This document shows positions 28,293 through 37,473 of a stretch of 64,000 nucleotides of DNA, one piece after another (within the stretch, counting starts at the first letter, position 1; every line of letters starts with the position of its first letter). Under the pieces are notes generated by a model, which saw only the letters and a program-made list of their open reading frames with translations, was not told the origin of the DNA and searched no databases. The DNA is taken from the NCBI RefSeq assembly GCF_000315015.1, contig NZ_BAEP01000047.1, positions 124,001 to 188,000 of the forward strand. Direction: 5' to 3'. This stretch comes from Paraglaciecola mesophila KMM 241 (GTDB taxonomy: Bacteria; Pseudomonadota; Gammaproteobacteria; Enterobacterales; Alteromonadaceae). The position numbers were made by a program, and so were the translations under genes.

Positions 28293-30128
28293 ATGAACCA
28301 TATCCCCCAACATATCTTAGAGTTTTTGCGCGATTCAGCTCCCTTTGAAGTGCTTGATGAGCATGAAATGAATAGATTGGCGCAGTCCATTACGGTTGCT
28401 TACTTTAGTCAAGAAGATGCGCCTAATATTCTTAAACAGCAGCAAGGGGGATTATTTCTTATCTACAGTGGGCAATATTCAGTTAAGGACTCCGCTGAAT
28501 CAGAACGCCACTTGAGTGATGGGGATTATTTCGGTTGTGACAACTTATGGCAAAAACAGTCGAATAAAATAGCAGTCACTGTCGATAGCCCTGGATTAGT
28601 ATATTGCATCCCAAAAAAGAGTTTCGCCCAATGTGTTTCCACCCATCCAAGTATTGGAGTCTTTTTTCGAAATTATACCTCTGAACAAATTTATAGTGAC
28701 CAGGTAGATGACTCAAAATCTATGTGGCTTTATAAGCCGATAAGCGAAGTGATTTCTGATGGGATTGTAAGCGAAGATATTAACAGCTCAATTTTGCAAG
28801 GGGTGCAAGTAATGTCAAAAAGCGGCGTTTCTTCTCTTGTCATCACGGATAACCAATTACTCGTTGGCATATTAACTGACCGAGATATACGAAATCGTGT
28901 GGTGGCGCAGCAAACCGACGTGAACCTTGCGGTTAGTGAAATAATGACGCGAGATCCAGTGAAAATTAGCGATCAGCGAACGTTATTCGATGCTCTATGC
29001 GTCATGACAGAGCACAATGTGCACCATTTACCTGTTGTGGATAAAAGTAGCGGCGTTCCTCTTGGGATGTTGACCGCGAGCGATATGATACGTCATCAAA
29101 GAGGCAATGTGCTTTTCGTTATTAACGAGTTAACTAAAGCGCCGTCTTTGTACGAATTGACAAGACTTTCATGGCAACTGCCGCATTATTTTTCGAAACA
29201 CGCTAAACGTCTTGGCGACTTTGATATAGCTGGCAAGGTATTGTCTCAGGCAACGGATATTATGACGCGAAAGCTCATTGGCTTTTATCAGCAGCAACAT
29301 GGTGAAGCGCCGATGGAATTTTGCTGGCTTGTTTACGGCTCTCAAGCGCGTGAAGACCAGACCATGGGATCTGATCAGGACAATGGATTACTGTTCGCCA
29401 CAGAGCCAAACCCTGAGCAATCTGCCTATTTTGCTGATATGGCTGAGTATGTATGCCGGGGACTAGATAAATGCGGTATTAAACTGTGCACGGGAAACAT
29501 TATGGCCAGCAACCCAGCACTGCGTATGTCAATAAAGCAAGCCGTGCAGCAAGCACAAAGTTGGGTACGAGAGCCGAGTCCAGAAGCCATTTTAAACTGC
29601 AATATATTTCTTGATGTACGCGCAGTGGCAGGAAATCGGTTTTTGCTTTCCCAATTACATGTGGAGCGAAAGGAGTTACTTAAACAATCGAGGTTTATTG
29701 CCGCGCTTACGCGTCACGCCAGCGATGGGCATGTTCCTTTGTCTATGTTTCAGAAATTTGTATATAAAAAAGGCTTACCTAAAAAAGACTGCATCGATAT
29801 GAAAAATAGTGGGGTGGCGATCATCAATAACCTTGTGAGAATTTACTCTTTGGCCAATGGTCTAACCATGCCGTCCATTCCCCATAGATTAGAGGGGCTG
29901 CTGTCACACGCTGGGTTGTCGAGTAAAGACGTTAAAAATTTGCGCGATATATGGCTGTTTCTTAATCGCCTGCGGTGGCGTCATCAAATTCAAAACAAGG
30001 TGACTGACAACTATGTTTCGATCAGTGATTTGTCGTCTATCGAGAAATATCAATTGAAAGAGGCAATGCGCGTTATCCGAAGAACACAGCAAGCCGCGGT
30101 GTTTAAATTTGCCGGTGGTTTAGGTTAA
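28293..30128 (+). CDS. CNB-CBS-DUF294 putative nucleotidyltransferase signalling protein
   Basis: 611 residues: cyclic-nucleotide-binding-like domain (about 15-130), two CBS domains (about 150-265; VITDNQLLVGILTDRDIRNRVV and HHLPVVDKSSG), DUF294 nucleotidyltransferase-like domain (about 300-440; LVYGSQAREDQTMGSDQDNGLLF, the GS-x-x-R-x-D/E-Q pattern) and a C-terminal helical DUF294_C region. Relatives are found beside DUF4212-symporters and epsilon-like exonucleases, as here, and are linked to acetate metabolism in several gammaproteobacteria. Good TTGGAG RBS. It is followed after 32 nt by the exonuclease. Confidence 0.88.
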   Translation: MNHIPQHILEFLRDSAPFEVLDEHEMNRLAQSITVAYFSQEDAPNILKQQQGGLFLIYSGQYSVKDSAESERHLSDGDYFGCDNLWQKQSNKIAVTVDSPGLVYCIPKKSFAQCVSTHPSIGVFFRNYTSEQIYSDQVDDSKSMWLYKPISEVISDGIVSEDINSSILQGVQVMSKSGVSSLVITDNQLLVGILTDRDIRNRVVAQQTDVNLAVSEIMTRDPVKISDQRTLFDALCVMTEHNVHHLPVVDKSSGVPLGMLTASDMIRHQRGNVLFVINELTKAPSLYELTRLSWQLPHYFSKHAKRLGDFDIAGKVLSQATDIMTRKLIGFYQQQHGEAPMEFCWLVYGSQAREDQTMGSDQDNGLLFATEPNPEQSAYFADMAEYVCRGLDKCGIKLCTGNIMASNPALRMSIKQAVQQAQSWVREPSPEAILNCNIFLDVRAVAGNRFLLSQLHVERKELLKQSRFIAALTRHASDGHVPLSMFQKFVYKKGLPKKDCIDMKNSGVAIINNLVRIYSLANGLTMPSIPHRLEGLLSHAGLSSKDVKNLRDIWLFLNRLRWRHQIQNKVTDNYVSISDLSSIEKYQLKEAMRVIRRTQQAAVFKFAGGLG

Positions 30129-30160
30129 CGCATTCTGAGTATGCCCAGAGAGAAAGACTG

Positions 30161-30835
30161 ATGTTTAAAAAACTAAAAAAGTGGTTTGCACCTAAGCCAC
30201 CTATCCCAGAAGCTTGGTTAACCATGCCACTGGCTGATATTCCTTTTTTATGTATTGATTTAGAGCTCACGTCTCTTGATTTGAATGACACTAAAATACT
30301 ATCAATAGGGTGGGTTGAAGGTCAGGGCAAGCAAATTTCTCTGCAAAGTTGTTACTATCAGGTGATATCAACAACAGCATCGTTAAATCAAAGCCCCGTC
30401 ATCCACGGTTTAACCGCTGATCATATTGCCCAAGGGCAACCGTTACGTATCGCGTTGGAAGCGTTAAGACAATTTGCCAGTAGCCATGTATGGGTATTCC
30501 ATTGTACCAATCTTGATATGACGGTGTTAAACGGTGTATTTAAGAAGTTGAATATCCCTCTCCCCACAGTTGTTACGCTGGACACATTGCGTTTTGGACT
30601 GTATCAACTCACGAAGAATTTACGTCCGCCCCCGCCAAATGCCGTGGTGCTACCCGTGTGTCGCGCGCGCTATAATTTGCCGGCGGTACCAGCGCACAAT
30701 GCTTTAGACGATGCGATGGCCACTTTGGAATTACTCTTTGCGCAAATTCAAAAGTTTGCGCCTAAAAATACCGATACCCTAAAAGCATTGGTGGTGACTG
30801 ACGCACTCCAAGTCTTTCCTGCGTCTACCGATTGA
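30161..30835 (+). CDS. DEDD 3'-5' exonuclease (DNA polymerase III epsilon-like)
   Basis: 224 residues. Exo I motif in CIDLELTSLDL (D-x-E), Exo II in HCTNLDMTVLNGVF, and Exo III in AHNALDDAMATLELL (H-x4-D, DEDDh type). Preceded by AGAGAAAG as RBS. It follows the DUF294 gene closely, a pairing seen in related species, so the two probably form one operon. It lacks the polymerase-binding regions of DnaQ, so a role in replication is not implied; it may process small nucleic acids. Confidence 0.87.
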   Translation: MFKKLKKWFAPKPPIPEAWLTMPLADIPFLCIDLELTSLDLNDTKILSIGWVEGQGKQISLQSCYYQVISTTASLNQSPVIHGLTADHIAQGQPLRIALEALRQFASSHVWVFHCTNLDMTVLNGVFKKLNIPLPTVVTLDTLRFGLYQLTKNLRPPPPNAVVLPVCRARYNLPAVPAHNALDDAMATLELLFAQIQKFAPKNTDTLKALVVTDALQVFPASTD

Positions 30836-30984
30836 GCGAGTAATTTAGAACAGTACTGATTGTATTTTCTAAAAAATTCCCGTTAAACTTTTGTTAATAG
30901 ATTGTTACTTATTTTTTCTCTTTGTTATAGCTTATTGCTGCCTTTTTAACTAAATTTAAAGGAGAAGCAAAGAGGAGAAGTCTC

Positions 30985-32163
30985 GTGAATTATCTTACGA
31001 AGCAGCATTCATTCTGGTTAACGCTACTATTTTTGTTTGGTTTAACGGCTTGCCAAAGCGCCCCAACAGTACAAGATGTATCTGGCCCTATTTTAAATGA
31101 TGATGCCTTTCCTTTGGCGAAAGACGTCCATATCGAATCTGAAAAAGACATTTTTCGTCTAGATAAGGAAGCGCGAAACTATGTAAAACGCACAGTAGGG
31201 CACATAGACGATCCTATAGAACGGACGGAAACGCTGGCGCGCAGCATATTTAAACGGTTGAGCTTTGATTTACTCTATCGTGGCGATGCTAATACGACGG
31301 CCAATGAAACCTTTCACAACCGAGCAGCAAATTGCCTTTCTTTGTCAATTATGACTTACGCATTAGCCAATGAGGCTGATTTAAGCGTTCGTTTTCAAGA
31401 TGTGCAGATCCCAGAGTATTGGACTCGCAGAGACGGTATTAGCTTGCTAAATGGGCATATAAACTTACAGATAATACCTAGGCCGCGAAGTGCTAATTCA
31501 TATTATTTTTACAAACGTGGTTACCAAATTGATTTTGATCCGCAAGCGTTGAGGCAGCATTTCCCAAAAACACAGTTAACAAAACAACAAGTAATCGCCA
31601 TGTTTTATAATAATAAAGGCGCGGATGCCCTATTATCCAATGATAGAGACCGAGCATACGCGTATTTCGCAGCGGCGCTGAAAGTTGAACCAAATTTCGA
31701 TTCGGCGTTAGTAAACCTAGGCTTTTTGTATCGAGTTTCAGAGCTATACACTTTGTCTGAAAGAGCGTATTTGAAAGCACTAGCGTCATCACCTGATAAC
31801 TTGACCGCCTGGGAAAACTTAGCGTATTTGTATAACTATTCTAATAAAATGCAGCAGGCTCAGGAGATCCTTGCGCGAGTTGAAAGCAAGCGTTTGCGAA
31901 ACCCTTTTTATCACCTCGATTTAGGCCGACGTGAGTTTGACCAAGGAGATTTGCAGGGAGCGCTAGCGCATTTTAATCGCGCATTAGCGATTGATAACGA
32001 TCGTCATGAAATCTTCTTTGCATTAGCCAGAACATATCATGCAATGGGGCAGAAGACGCAAAGTGAGCGCTACTTGAAGAAGGCCAAACGCACCACTAAA
32101 AACCTACAAGAGAAAGAGTTATACCAAGGGAAGCTGGACCTTCTTTCTCGTTCATCAATATAA
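30985..32163 (+). CDS. Transglutaminase-like/TPR lipoprotein
   Basis: 392 residues from GTG 30985 after a strong GAGGAGAAG. A lipoprotein signal ends LTAC, giving Cys as the first mature residue. The first half has a transglutaminase-like core (NRAANCLSLSIMTYALANEA with the possible nucleophile Cys). The second half has about five TPR units (residues 200-370, such as ALLSNDRDRAYAYFAAALKV and FNRALAIDNDRHEIFFALAR). Probably a periplasm-facing outer-membrane protein acting as scaffold; partner unknown. Confidence 0.85.
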   Translation: MNYLTKQHSFWLTLLFLFGLTACQSAPTVQDVSGPILNDDAFPLAKDVHIESEKDIFRLDKEARNYVKRTVGHIDDPIERTETLARSIFKRLSFDLLYRGDANTTANETFHNRAANCLSLSIMTYALANEADLSVRFQDVQIPEYWTRRDGISLLNGHINLQIIPRPRSANSYYFYKRGYQIDFDPQALRQHFPKTQLTKQQVIAMFYNNKGADALLSNDRDRAYAYFAAALKVEPNFDSALVNLGFLYRVSELYTLSERAYLKALASSPDNLTAWENLAYLYNYSNKMQQAQEILARVESKRLRNPFYHLDLGRREFDQGDLQGALAHFNRALAIDNDRHEIFFALARTYHAMGQKTQSERYLKKAKRTTKNLQEKELYQGKLDLLSRSSI

Positions 32164-32174
32164 TTTTAGGCCAA

Positions 32175-32205
32175 AAAAACCTACTTCATATTGAAGTAGG
32201 TTTTT
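32175..32205. terminator. Bidirectional terminator
   Basis: CCTACTTCA (32180-32188) pairs with TGAAGTAGG (32192-32200) with a 3-nt loop, flanked by A-runs before and TTTTT after. It separates the convergent TPR lipoprotein and 2OG-oxygenase genes. Confidence 0.88.
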
Positions 32206-32223
32206 GGTATCTCTATGATTTAT

Positions 32224-33063
32224 CTAGGCTACGCCTAATTCTCGCAATCGCTCTGCTAAGTAGGTTTTGGCTGTGTGACGTTCAGACAAGACAACTTCTG
32301 GGCGAGGGTGTAAGAATAAGGGCAGTGAAATTCGCGATTTAGTTTGATCTGCACCTTGAGGGTTAATCACCCGGTGAGACGTAGATGGAAAGTAGCCACC
32401 GGATGCTTCTTGAAGCATATCACCGATATTCACAATCAAAGTCCCGAAGTCACAGGGGACATCAATCCACTCGTCGCCAGTTCCTTTCACTTGCAATCCA
32501 GGCTCATTCGCTGAGGGGAGTATCGTCAAAAGGTTGATGTCTTCATGTGCGGCGGCACGAATAGCATCCGGCTCTTCGCTTCCTGTAATTGGCGGATAGT
32601 GCAAAACACGCAGCAATGTTTGATCACTGTCTACTGCCATGCCAGAAAGTGGTTCGCTGTAATGCGCAGCTACATCGGTTGGTGAATATTTCTCAACCCA
32701 ACCGAGTAACTCAGATGCTAGATTGTTGGCTGCTTGATAATAGTCTTGTAATTCTTGCTTTAAGTCAGGAGGGCATTTTCCCCAAGGATAATAATGAAAG
32801 TATTCTTTAATATCTTTCTTTTTAAACCCTTTTGCGGTTTCTGAAACCTTGGTTGAAAAAAAGCCATCGTGACTTTGGTTATCAAACGCGTAGTGCAGTT
32901 TGTCATCAGAATTAAAAAACGCCTGCCAGTTCTTATAGATACTGGTTACCGTTGATTGTTCAATAGGGTGGTTCTTTAGCACCCCAAAGCCGGTTTGGCG
33001 CAGTGATTCAACGAACTTTTTGTCCGCGTCTGGTGCTGTGTAATCGACGGCGAGCAATTGCAT
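32224..33063 (-). CDS. 2-oxoglutarate-Fe(II) oxygenase (isopenicillin N synthase-like)
   Basis: 279 residues from ATG 33063, preceded by AGGAAAG with 7-nt spacing; the frame is open to 33102 but this start fits better. Iron ligands are the H-x-D in AAHEDINLLTIL and the distal His in SHRVINP; the 2OG-binding Arg-x-Ser is in SRISLPLF. The N-terminal DIOX_N region holds GFGVLKNHP. Such enzymes hydroxylate or desaturate small molecules. It follows the nucleoside transporter on the same strand at about 66 nt, so a nucleoside or base substrate is conceivable but not shown. Confidence 0.87.
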   Translation of the reverse strand: MQLLAVDYTAPDADKKFVESLRQTGFGVLKNHPIEQSTVTSIYKNWQAFFNSDDKLHYAFDNQSHDGFFSTKVSETAKGFKKKDIKEYFHYYPWGKCPPDLKQELQDYYQAANNLASELLGWVEKYSPTDVAAHYSEPLSGMAVDSDQTLLRVLHYPPITGSEEPDAIRAAAHEDINLLTILPSANEPGLQVKGTGDEWIDVPCDFGTLIVNIGDMLQEASGGYFPSTSHRVINPQGADQTKSRISLPLFLHPRPEVVLSERHTAKTYLAERLRELGVA

Positions 33064-33129
33064 AATAATCTTTCCTGTCTTTAAGTGTGAATGGATTGCC
33101 AACCTTGGCAGTCATTCCTTTATCAATTT

Positions 33130-34338
33130 CTATAAGCTGAGATACAGGCCAGCTAAGGCGGCACTCATTAAGTTTGCGAGAGTGGCGGCCAACACTGCTT
33201 TTAGGCCCATTTGCGCGATTTCTTTACGTCGGCCTGGTGCTAATGCTCCAATGCCACCCATTAAAATAGCGATGGATGAGAAGTTAGCGAAGCCGCACAA
33301 CGAGAAAATAACAATAGCTTGGGTACCCGGCGATAAGTCGGCTTGGTATTTCAGAAAGTCTACGTAAGCGACAAATTCGTTCACCACCATTTTCTGCCCG
33401 ATAAAACTACCAGCGAGATTGGCTTCATCCCACGGTACGCCTAAGGCCCATGCGAGAGGCTGGAAAACATACCCGAGAATGACTTCAAAGCTTAGATTTT
33501 CGACCCCTACAAGACCGCCGGCCCACCCGATAAGGCCATTTAATAATGCGATTAATGCAATGAAAGCAAGTAACATAGCGCCCACATTTAAAGCGAGATG
33601 CATACCCGAGGCTGCACCGCTTGCCGCAGCGTCAAAAATATTAGCGTATTTGTCTTCTTCGTTGTTGACCTCAGTCAACTCGTTTTTAAATTCTTGGGTT
33701 TCAGGCATGATGATTTTAGCCATCAACAGGCCGCCCGGTGCCGCCATAAAACTAGCCGCAAGTAGATACTTAATCTCAACACCCATTCCGGCGTAGCCTG
33801 CCATGACTGAGCCAGCAATAGACGCTAGCCCACCGACCATAATGGCAAACAGCTCTGAGCGTGTCATATGGGGAATAAAAGGCTTAACGACTAATGGGGC
33901 CTCGGTTTGGCCTACAAATATATTAGCAGCAGCCGACATGGATTCTGGACGGCTTGTTTTAAGGGCTATTTGCAAGAACCCGCCGATCAGACGAATGATC
34001 CAAGACATCACGCCCAGATGATAAAGCACGGTAATTAATGACGAGAAAAAAACGATAACAGGTAGCACGTTAAAGGCGAAGATAAAGCCAAGTGACTTAT
34101 TGCCTAATTGGCCAAAAATGAAATCGATGCCTTGCTGGCTATATTCAATTATATTTTTTACATAGACGGTTAAGCCCAGTAAAAATTCTTTCCCTGGGGG
34201 GAAGTACAGAACCAAAGCACCAATAATAGCCTGAATAGCAAAAGCGCCACCCACTGTACGCCAGTTTATCGACTTACGATGTGCTGAGAGCAATATCGCA
34301 AGTATGAACAGAACAGCTATGCCAATCAAACTGACCAT
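33130..34338 (-). CDS. Concentrative nucleoside transporter (CNT/NupC family)
   Basis: 402 residues with about nine membrane segments. Family signatures: an N-terminal [17 protein letters not shown] segment, [14 protein letters not shown], the ion/nucleoside-binding [14 protein letters not shown], and [17 protein letters not shown] with [17 protein letters not shown] carriers import nucleosides with H+ or Na+. It lies 45 nt after udk on the same strand, an import-and-phosphorylate pair. Confidence 0.94.
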   Translation of the reverse strand: MVSLIGIAVLFILAILLSAHRKSINWRTVGGAFAIQAIIGALVLYFPPGKEFLLGLTVYVKNIIEYSQQGIDFIFGQLGNKSLGFIFAFNVLPVIVFFSSLITVLYHLGVMSWIIRLIGGFLQIALKTSRPESMSAAANIFVGQTEAPLVVKPFIPHMTRSELFAIMVGGLASIAGSVMAGYAGMGVEIKYLLAASFMAAPGGLLMAKIIMPETQEFKNELTEVNNEEDKYANIFDAAASGAASGMHLALNVGAMLLAFIALIALLNGLIGWAGGLVGVENLSFEVILGYVFQPLAWALGVPWDEANLAGSFIGQKMVVNEFVAYVDFLKYQADLSPGTQAIVIFSLCGFANFSSIAILMGGIGALAPGRRKEIAQMGLKAVLAATLANLMSAALAGLYLSL

Positions 34339-34383
34339 TCTAACTCCTTAATTATTGTTTTTATATCGTCGTTATTTTAATGG

Positions 34384-35007
34384 CTAAAGTAGCGTCTGCT
34401 GGATATGTGATTTAATGACATCCAATGCAATACGATTTTTTCCACCTTGGGTCACAATAACATCAGCAGTAAAACGACTCGGCGCGATAAACTGGTGATA
34501 CATGGGCTTAACGGTTGATTCATATTGTTTTGCAACCGAATCTAGCGTGCGTCCTCGTTCAGCTATATCTCGCTTCATTCGACGCAATAAGCAAATGTCT
34601 AGCGGTGTATCTACGAAAATCTTGATATCAAACAAAGGCTGAAGCTCTTGGTTTGCTAGCAACATGATCCCTTCAATGATAATAACCGGTGCTGACATTA
34701 GTTTTTCAGTTTGGGCCAAGCGAGTATGAGTCTTATAACAGTAGTGAGGGTAATCAACTGACTGCCAGTTCTTCAAGGCCTGCAAGTGCTCAACCAATAA
34801 CTCGTGTTCAAACGCTTTGGGATGATCGTAATTATTCTTTTCACGCTCCTCCATGGGGAGATGGTCTTGGGCGCGATAATAATGATCTTCACGAAGTATT
34901 TGCACATGTTTGCCGTCTTCTGAGAATTCTTTAAGTAAGTTTTCAGTAAACAGCGATTTACCCGAGCCAGAAGCACCGGAGATAGCGATAACGAGGGGGG
35001 CAGACAT
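34384..35007 (-). CDS. udk: Uridine kinase
   Basis: 207 residues, the usual size. P-loop GASGSGKS near the N-terminus (about 10-17), substrate loop EDHYYRAQDHL, and DYPHYCYKTHTR with IIIEGIMLLA. It phosphorylates uridine/cytidine in pyrimidine salvage. Being first in the udk-transporter unit, it couples phosphorylation to uptake by the CNT carrier. A 16-bp palindrome 162 nt before its start is a possible operator. Confidence 0.95.
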   Translation of the reverse strand: MSAPLVIAISGASGSGKSLFTENLLKEFSEDGKHVQILREDHYYRAQDHLPMEEREKNNYDHPKAFEHELLVEHLQALKNWQSVDYPHYCYKTHTRLAQTEKLMSAPVIIIEGIMLLANQELQPLFDIKIFVDTPLDICLLRRMKRDIAERGRTLDSVAKQYESTVKPMYHQFIAPSRFTADVIVTQGGKNRIALDVIKSHIQQTLL

Positions 35008-35370
35008 ACCACTCCGAATTGATAGATGTGAGATTGTCTGAAAGATACCAGCGAACGGTGAAAAAGTCAGTTTTCACAACGTATTTATATAGCAATTTTT
35101 ATGACAATTCGTAAATCTACACAATGTTAGCCCCTCTGGTTAACATTAACGCAACAAGGTTACGATTTGTTGACCATATGGTCAAGTTTTTGTTGGGTTG
35201 AGTTTTATTGTAAAAAAGTGGACCTCATTTTCGACTCAAATGGTATTAAATTGACACAGCAGTACATTTGGATAACACCAATTCCTGAAGGCGTTTTGTA
35301 AAATGCGGGAAATAAGCCCTAGGGAGTTTAGGGGGAATATATTTCGTGAATGGCTTACACGTGAGAGAGA
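35008..35370. other. 363-nt intergenic region upstream of udk
   Basis: No convincing gene. It holds AT-rich stretches likely to include the udk promoter, a perfect palindrome at 35170-35185 and the downstream flank of the 35371 gene, where I see no obvious terminator. Confidence 0.7.
35170..35185. promoter_or_regulatory. Perfect 16-bp palindrome, probable operator
   Basis: TTGACCATATGGTCAA reads the same on both strands. The half-site TGACCA recurs upstream of the PhnD-like gene (37228-37243) and of the Oar-like receptor gene (37458-37473). Type of repressor or activator is unknown. Confidence 0.55.
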
Positions 35371-36306
35371 TTACTTTCCAATAAAGAAGACTTTTTCGGC
35401 GCTGATATTAGGCAGCGCGTAATTATGCAATTTAGAGCGAGAGCCTTCACCTTGTGCTTTAGGTGGATAAAACAGCTCCTTTTCTTCTTGATGATCGACG
35501 AATATTTCGTCCAAAGCTGAGCGAATCTCACTCAACGTTTTATCTAGGTTGGCTGCAAAATCTGGGCGTTTACGTTTAGTATGTCCTAAATCGATCAAAC
35601 GATAGAAGTATTTATTCGCCATCTGAATCAACTCTTCAGGTACGTCACTGCTGTTGCTCAAGTTAGCGCTGTTATCTTGTATGCAATAGTCCACAAGGGC
35701 CGCATAAAAGCAAAAAGGTTTGTTCGGTAATATTATTGGTGTGGTGCCATCGACATAACTTATGCTCTTGCTTTTTAGATCAATAATTAATTGATGATTC
35801 ACTGGCGTTTCTAACTCTTTCTGTAAGTCAGCTGTGTTTCTATGAGTTAATCTTAGCCTTTGAATGCACAGGTAACTAAGCAGTGTGGCAAGTATAAGTG
35901 GAGCAAGTCCAACGTAATCAGCTATCGAGGTAGTACTAACAGCGTACTGGATGGTGATTTTCTGATCATGAGTTTCTAGGTATGTTTCTCGGCTATCCTC
36001 TGCTCTTTGAATATCCGCTTCTACAATTCCTTGTATTGAGATGACATCAATAGGGGAGTGTTGCTCATCAAGTACACTATTCAAATCTGAAATGTAATGA
36101 CTAACAGAACGTGTGTCAGCCACCGTTTTAAATTTGGGGTTCGCTAAGCGTAATTTGGGTAAGTCGATTGCAATACGTTTTTCAATGTTAGCTAAGAATT
36201 GAGCCTGGTTTGATGTCGCTTGGAAATGAACGCCAATAACAAAGGCAAACTGAAAAATTAACCATATGAGGGTAAAAAGGCCAACGTAAATCAGTTTAGT
36301 TTTCAT
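35371..36306 (-). CDS. Inner-membrane protein with possible winged-helix cytoplasmic tail
   Basis: 311 residues, not assignable to a named family by eye. Membrane segment about 5-25, periplasmic part 26-130, second membrane segment about 131-148, cytoplasmic part 149-311. The tail has the order of an OmpR/CadC-type winged helix: strand LIIDLKSKSISYVDG (173-187), helix FCFYAALVDYCI, helix NLDKTLSEIRSALDEIF (253-269), then a beta wing with NYALPN and a final KVFFIG. No receiver domain. The gene overlaps the end of the PhnD-like gene by 11 nt. I infer a membrane-bound regulator that reads its neighbour; this is speculative. Confidence 0.6.
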   Translation of the reverse strand: MKTKLIYVGLFTLIWLIFQFAFVIGVHFQATSNQAQFLANIEKRIAIDLPKLRLANPKFKTVADTRSVSHYISDLNSVLDEQHSPIDVISIQGIVEADIQRAEDSRETYLETHDQKITIQYAVSTTSIADYVGLAPLILATLLSYLCIQRLRLTHRNTADLQKELETPVNHQLIIDLKSKSISYVDGTTPIILPNKPFCFYAALVDYCIQDNSANLSNSSDVPEELIQMANKYFYRLIDLGHTKRKRPDFAANLDKTLSEIRSALDEIFVDHQEEKELFYPPKAQGEGSRSKLHNYALPNISAEKVFFIGK

Positions 36307-37195
36307 GTTCTAGCACTTCATTTGAATTTTTTGGTAACGGGCAGTGATAGGGCACTAGCTCAAGCTGGCGGTAATAGTCTGATTGCGTATTCGTCGATAG
36401 AGTCGTCAAGGTATTCTGAATTTCGCAGATTAAATCTGTATTTTGGGTTTCCATCTTCAAATACCACTTACTCCCACTGACCTTCGTTTTTATCGGGGTG
36501 ATGTAGTTAGCGGAAAAACGCTCAGCGTCTTTGTCTTTCCAAAATGAAGAGATGATATCCACGCTACCTGTTGCAAGAAGGTCGCGCAGTGCCTCATGAG
36601 AATTTACATACACAATATCCATATTAGCTTCTGAAATGCCCAGCTCATTCAGTAGTCCTTTAGGTACAATATGCCCCGAGCGGCTGCTAGGGTAGTCCAA
36701 CAGCCCCAAGCGTTTACCCCATAAATATTGTTTAGTCAGTTTTGGTTTTTCTTTTAAGGAGATTAAATAAGTGGAGTAGTCTTTGTATTGAGCTACAGTT
36801 TGGTATCTATAAGTCGTTTCTGCAGCAAAAGCCAACATGACATTTTCTTTGACCAAGGCAAGATCAGCAATTCCTTTACCTACATACTGAATAATTTCTT
36901 GCTCGTTGTGGCTCCACTGAACAGTGACATTTCCGTATTGGCGGTTAATCGTCTGGTTACTGCACAAAGACGAAAGGAGCTTGCTAGCCATACCTTGATC
37001 GGTTATAAAAACAACAAGATCGTCACTATTTTTTACCGATTGAGTTTGGCAAGTGAGCGACTGCGAAATTAAGTTAGATAAATTTTCACTTTTTATTACG
37101 CTTGAATAGACACCTGCATACCAGCTGGCGAGCATAAATATTCCGGATAGGATGGGCAAGGCAATCGCGTTAATCGACAAAATTCTTTTCTGCAC
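36296..37195 (-). CDS. Membrane-anchored PhnD-like periplasmic binding protein
   Basis: 299 residues: a single N-terminal membrane anchor (about 8-27), then a type-2 periplasmic binding fold. The pattern GKGIADLALVKENVMLAF (about 107-124) and LDYPSSRSGHIVP (166-178) followed by GSVDIISSFWKD is that of the PhnD/phosphonate-binding group. No ABC permease or ATPase is near. Instead it is coupled to a membrane protein with a possible DNA-binding tail and is divergent from an Oar-like receptor, so a sensory rather than a transport role seems more likely. A TGACCA-type site lies 32 nt before its start. Confidence 0.75.
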   Translation of the reverse strand: MQKRILSINAIALPILSGIFMLASWYAGVYSSVIKSENLSNLISQSLTCQTQSVKNSDDLVVFITDQGMASKLLSSLCSNQTINRQYGNVTVQWSHNEQEIIQYVGKGIADLALVKENVMLAFAAETTYRYQTVAQYKDYSTYLISLKEKPKLTKQYLWGKRLGLLDYPSSRSGHIVPKGLLNELGISEANMDIVYVNSHEALRDLLATGSVDIISSFWKDKDAERFSANYITPIKTKVSGSKWYLKMETQNTDLICEIQNTLTTLSTNTQSDYYRQLELVPYHCPLPKNSNEVLEHEN

Positions 37196-37227
37196 TCAAG
37201 TTCGGTATTTTTACTTGTTGTACTGAT

Positions 37228-37243
37228 TTGACCAGTTAGTCTT
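37228..37243 (+). promoter_or_regulatory. Operator-like site before the PhnD-like gene
   Basis: TTGACCAGTTAGTCTT, sharing 14 bases with the site at 37458. TGAC and GTCA-type halves flank six bases. It is only 32 nt from the PhnD-like start codon, so binding there would probably block transcription. Confidence 0.5.
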
Positions 37244-37457
37244 ACTTAAAGCAATAGGTAAATTTATTTGAAGGTGGTAAGTTATTGATTTAAAATAATT
37301 AATAATAAGAAGTTATGAATGTTGTTGAGGGGTTTTTACTTAGCAAAATTTGTTCACACTGGCTAAGTCAAAGTTTGTCACAAATCGTGTCACCTCATGA
37401 CGTATAAAAATAAAAGTGACCGTTTACAAAGAAAATAAGAAAGCGGGCAGGGAATTT

Positions 37458-37473
37458 TTGACCAGTTAGTCAA
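37458..37473 (+). promoter_or_regulatory. Operator-like site before the Oar-like receptor gene
   Basis: TTGACCAGTTAGTCAA, an imperfect palindrome, 109 nt before the receptor start. Ten bases further on TTACTGGTCA is an inverted near-copy of TGACCAGTTA, so two facing protein contacts are possible. Confidence 0.5.

Noticed and set aside
37376-37393. TGTCAC direct repeats as a Pho box
   Set aside because: Spacing is 12 nt instead of 11 and the second unit differs from CTGTCAT; not enough to call.
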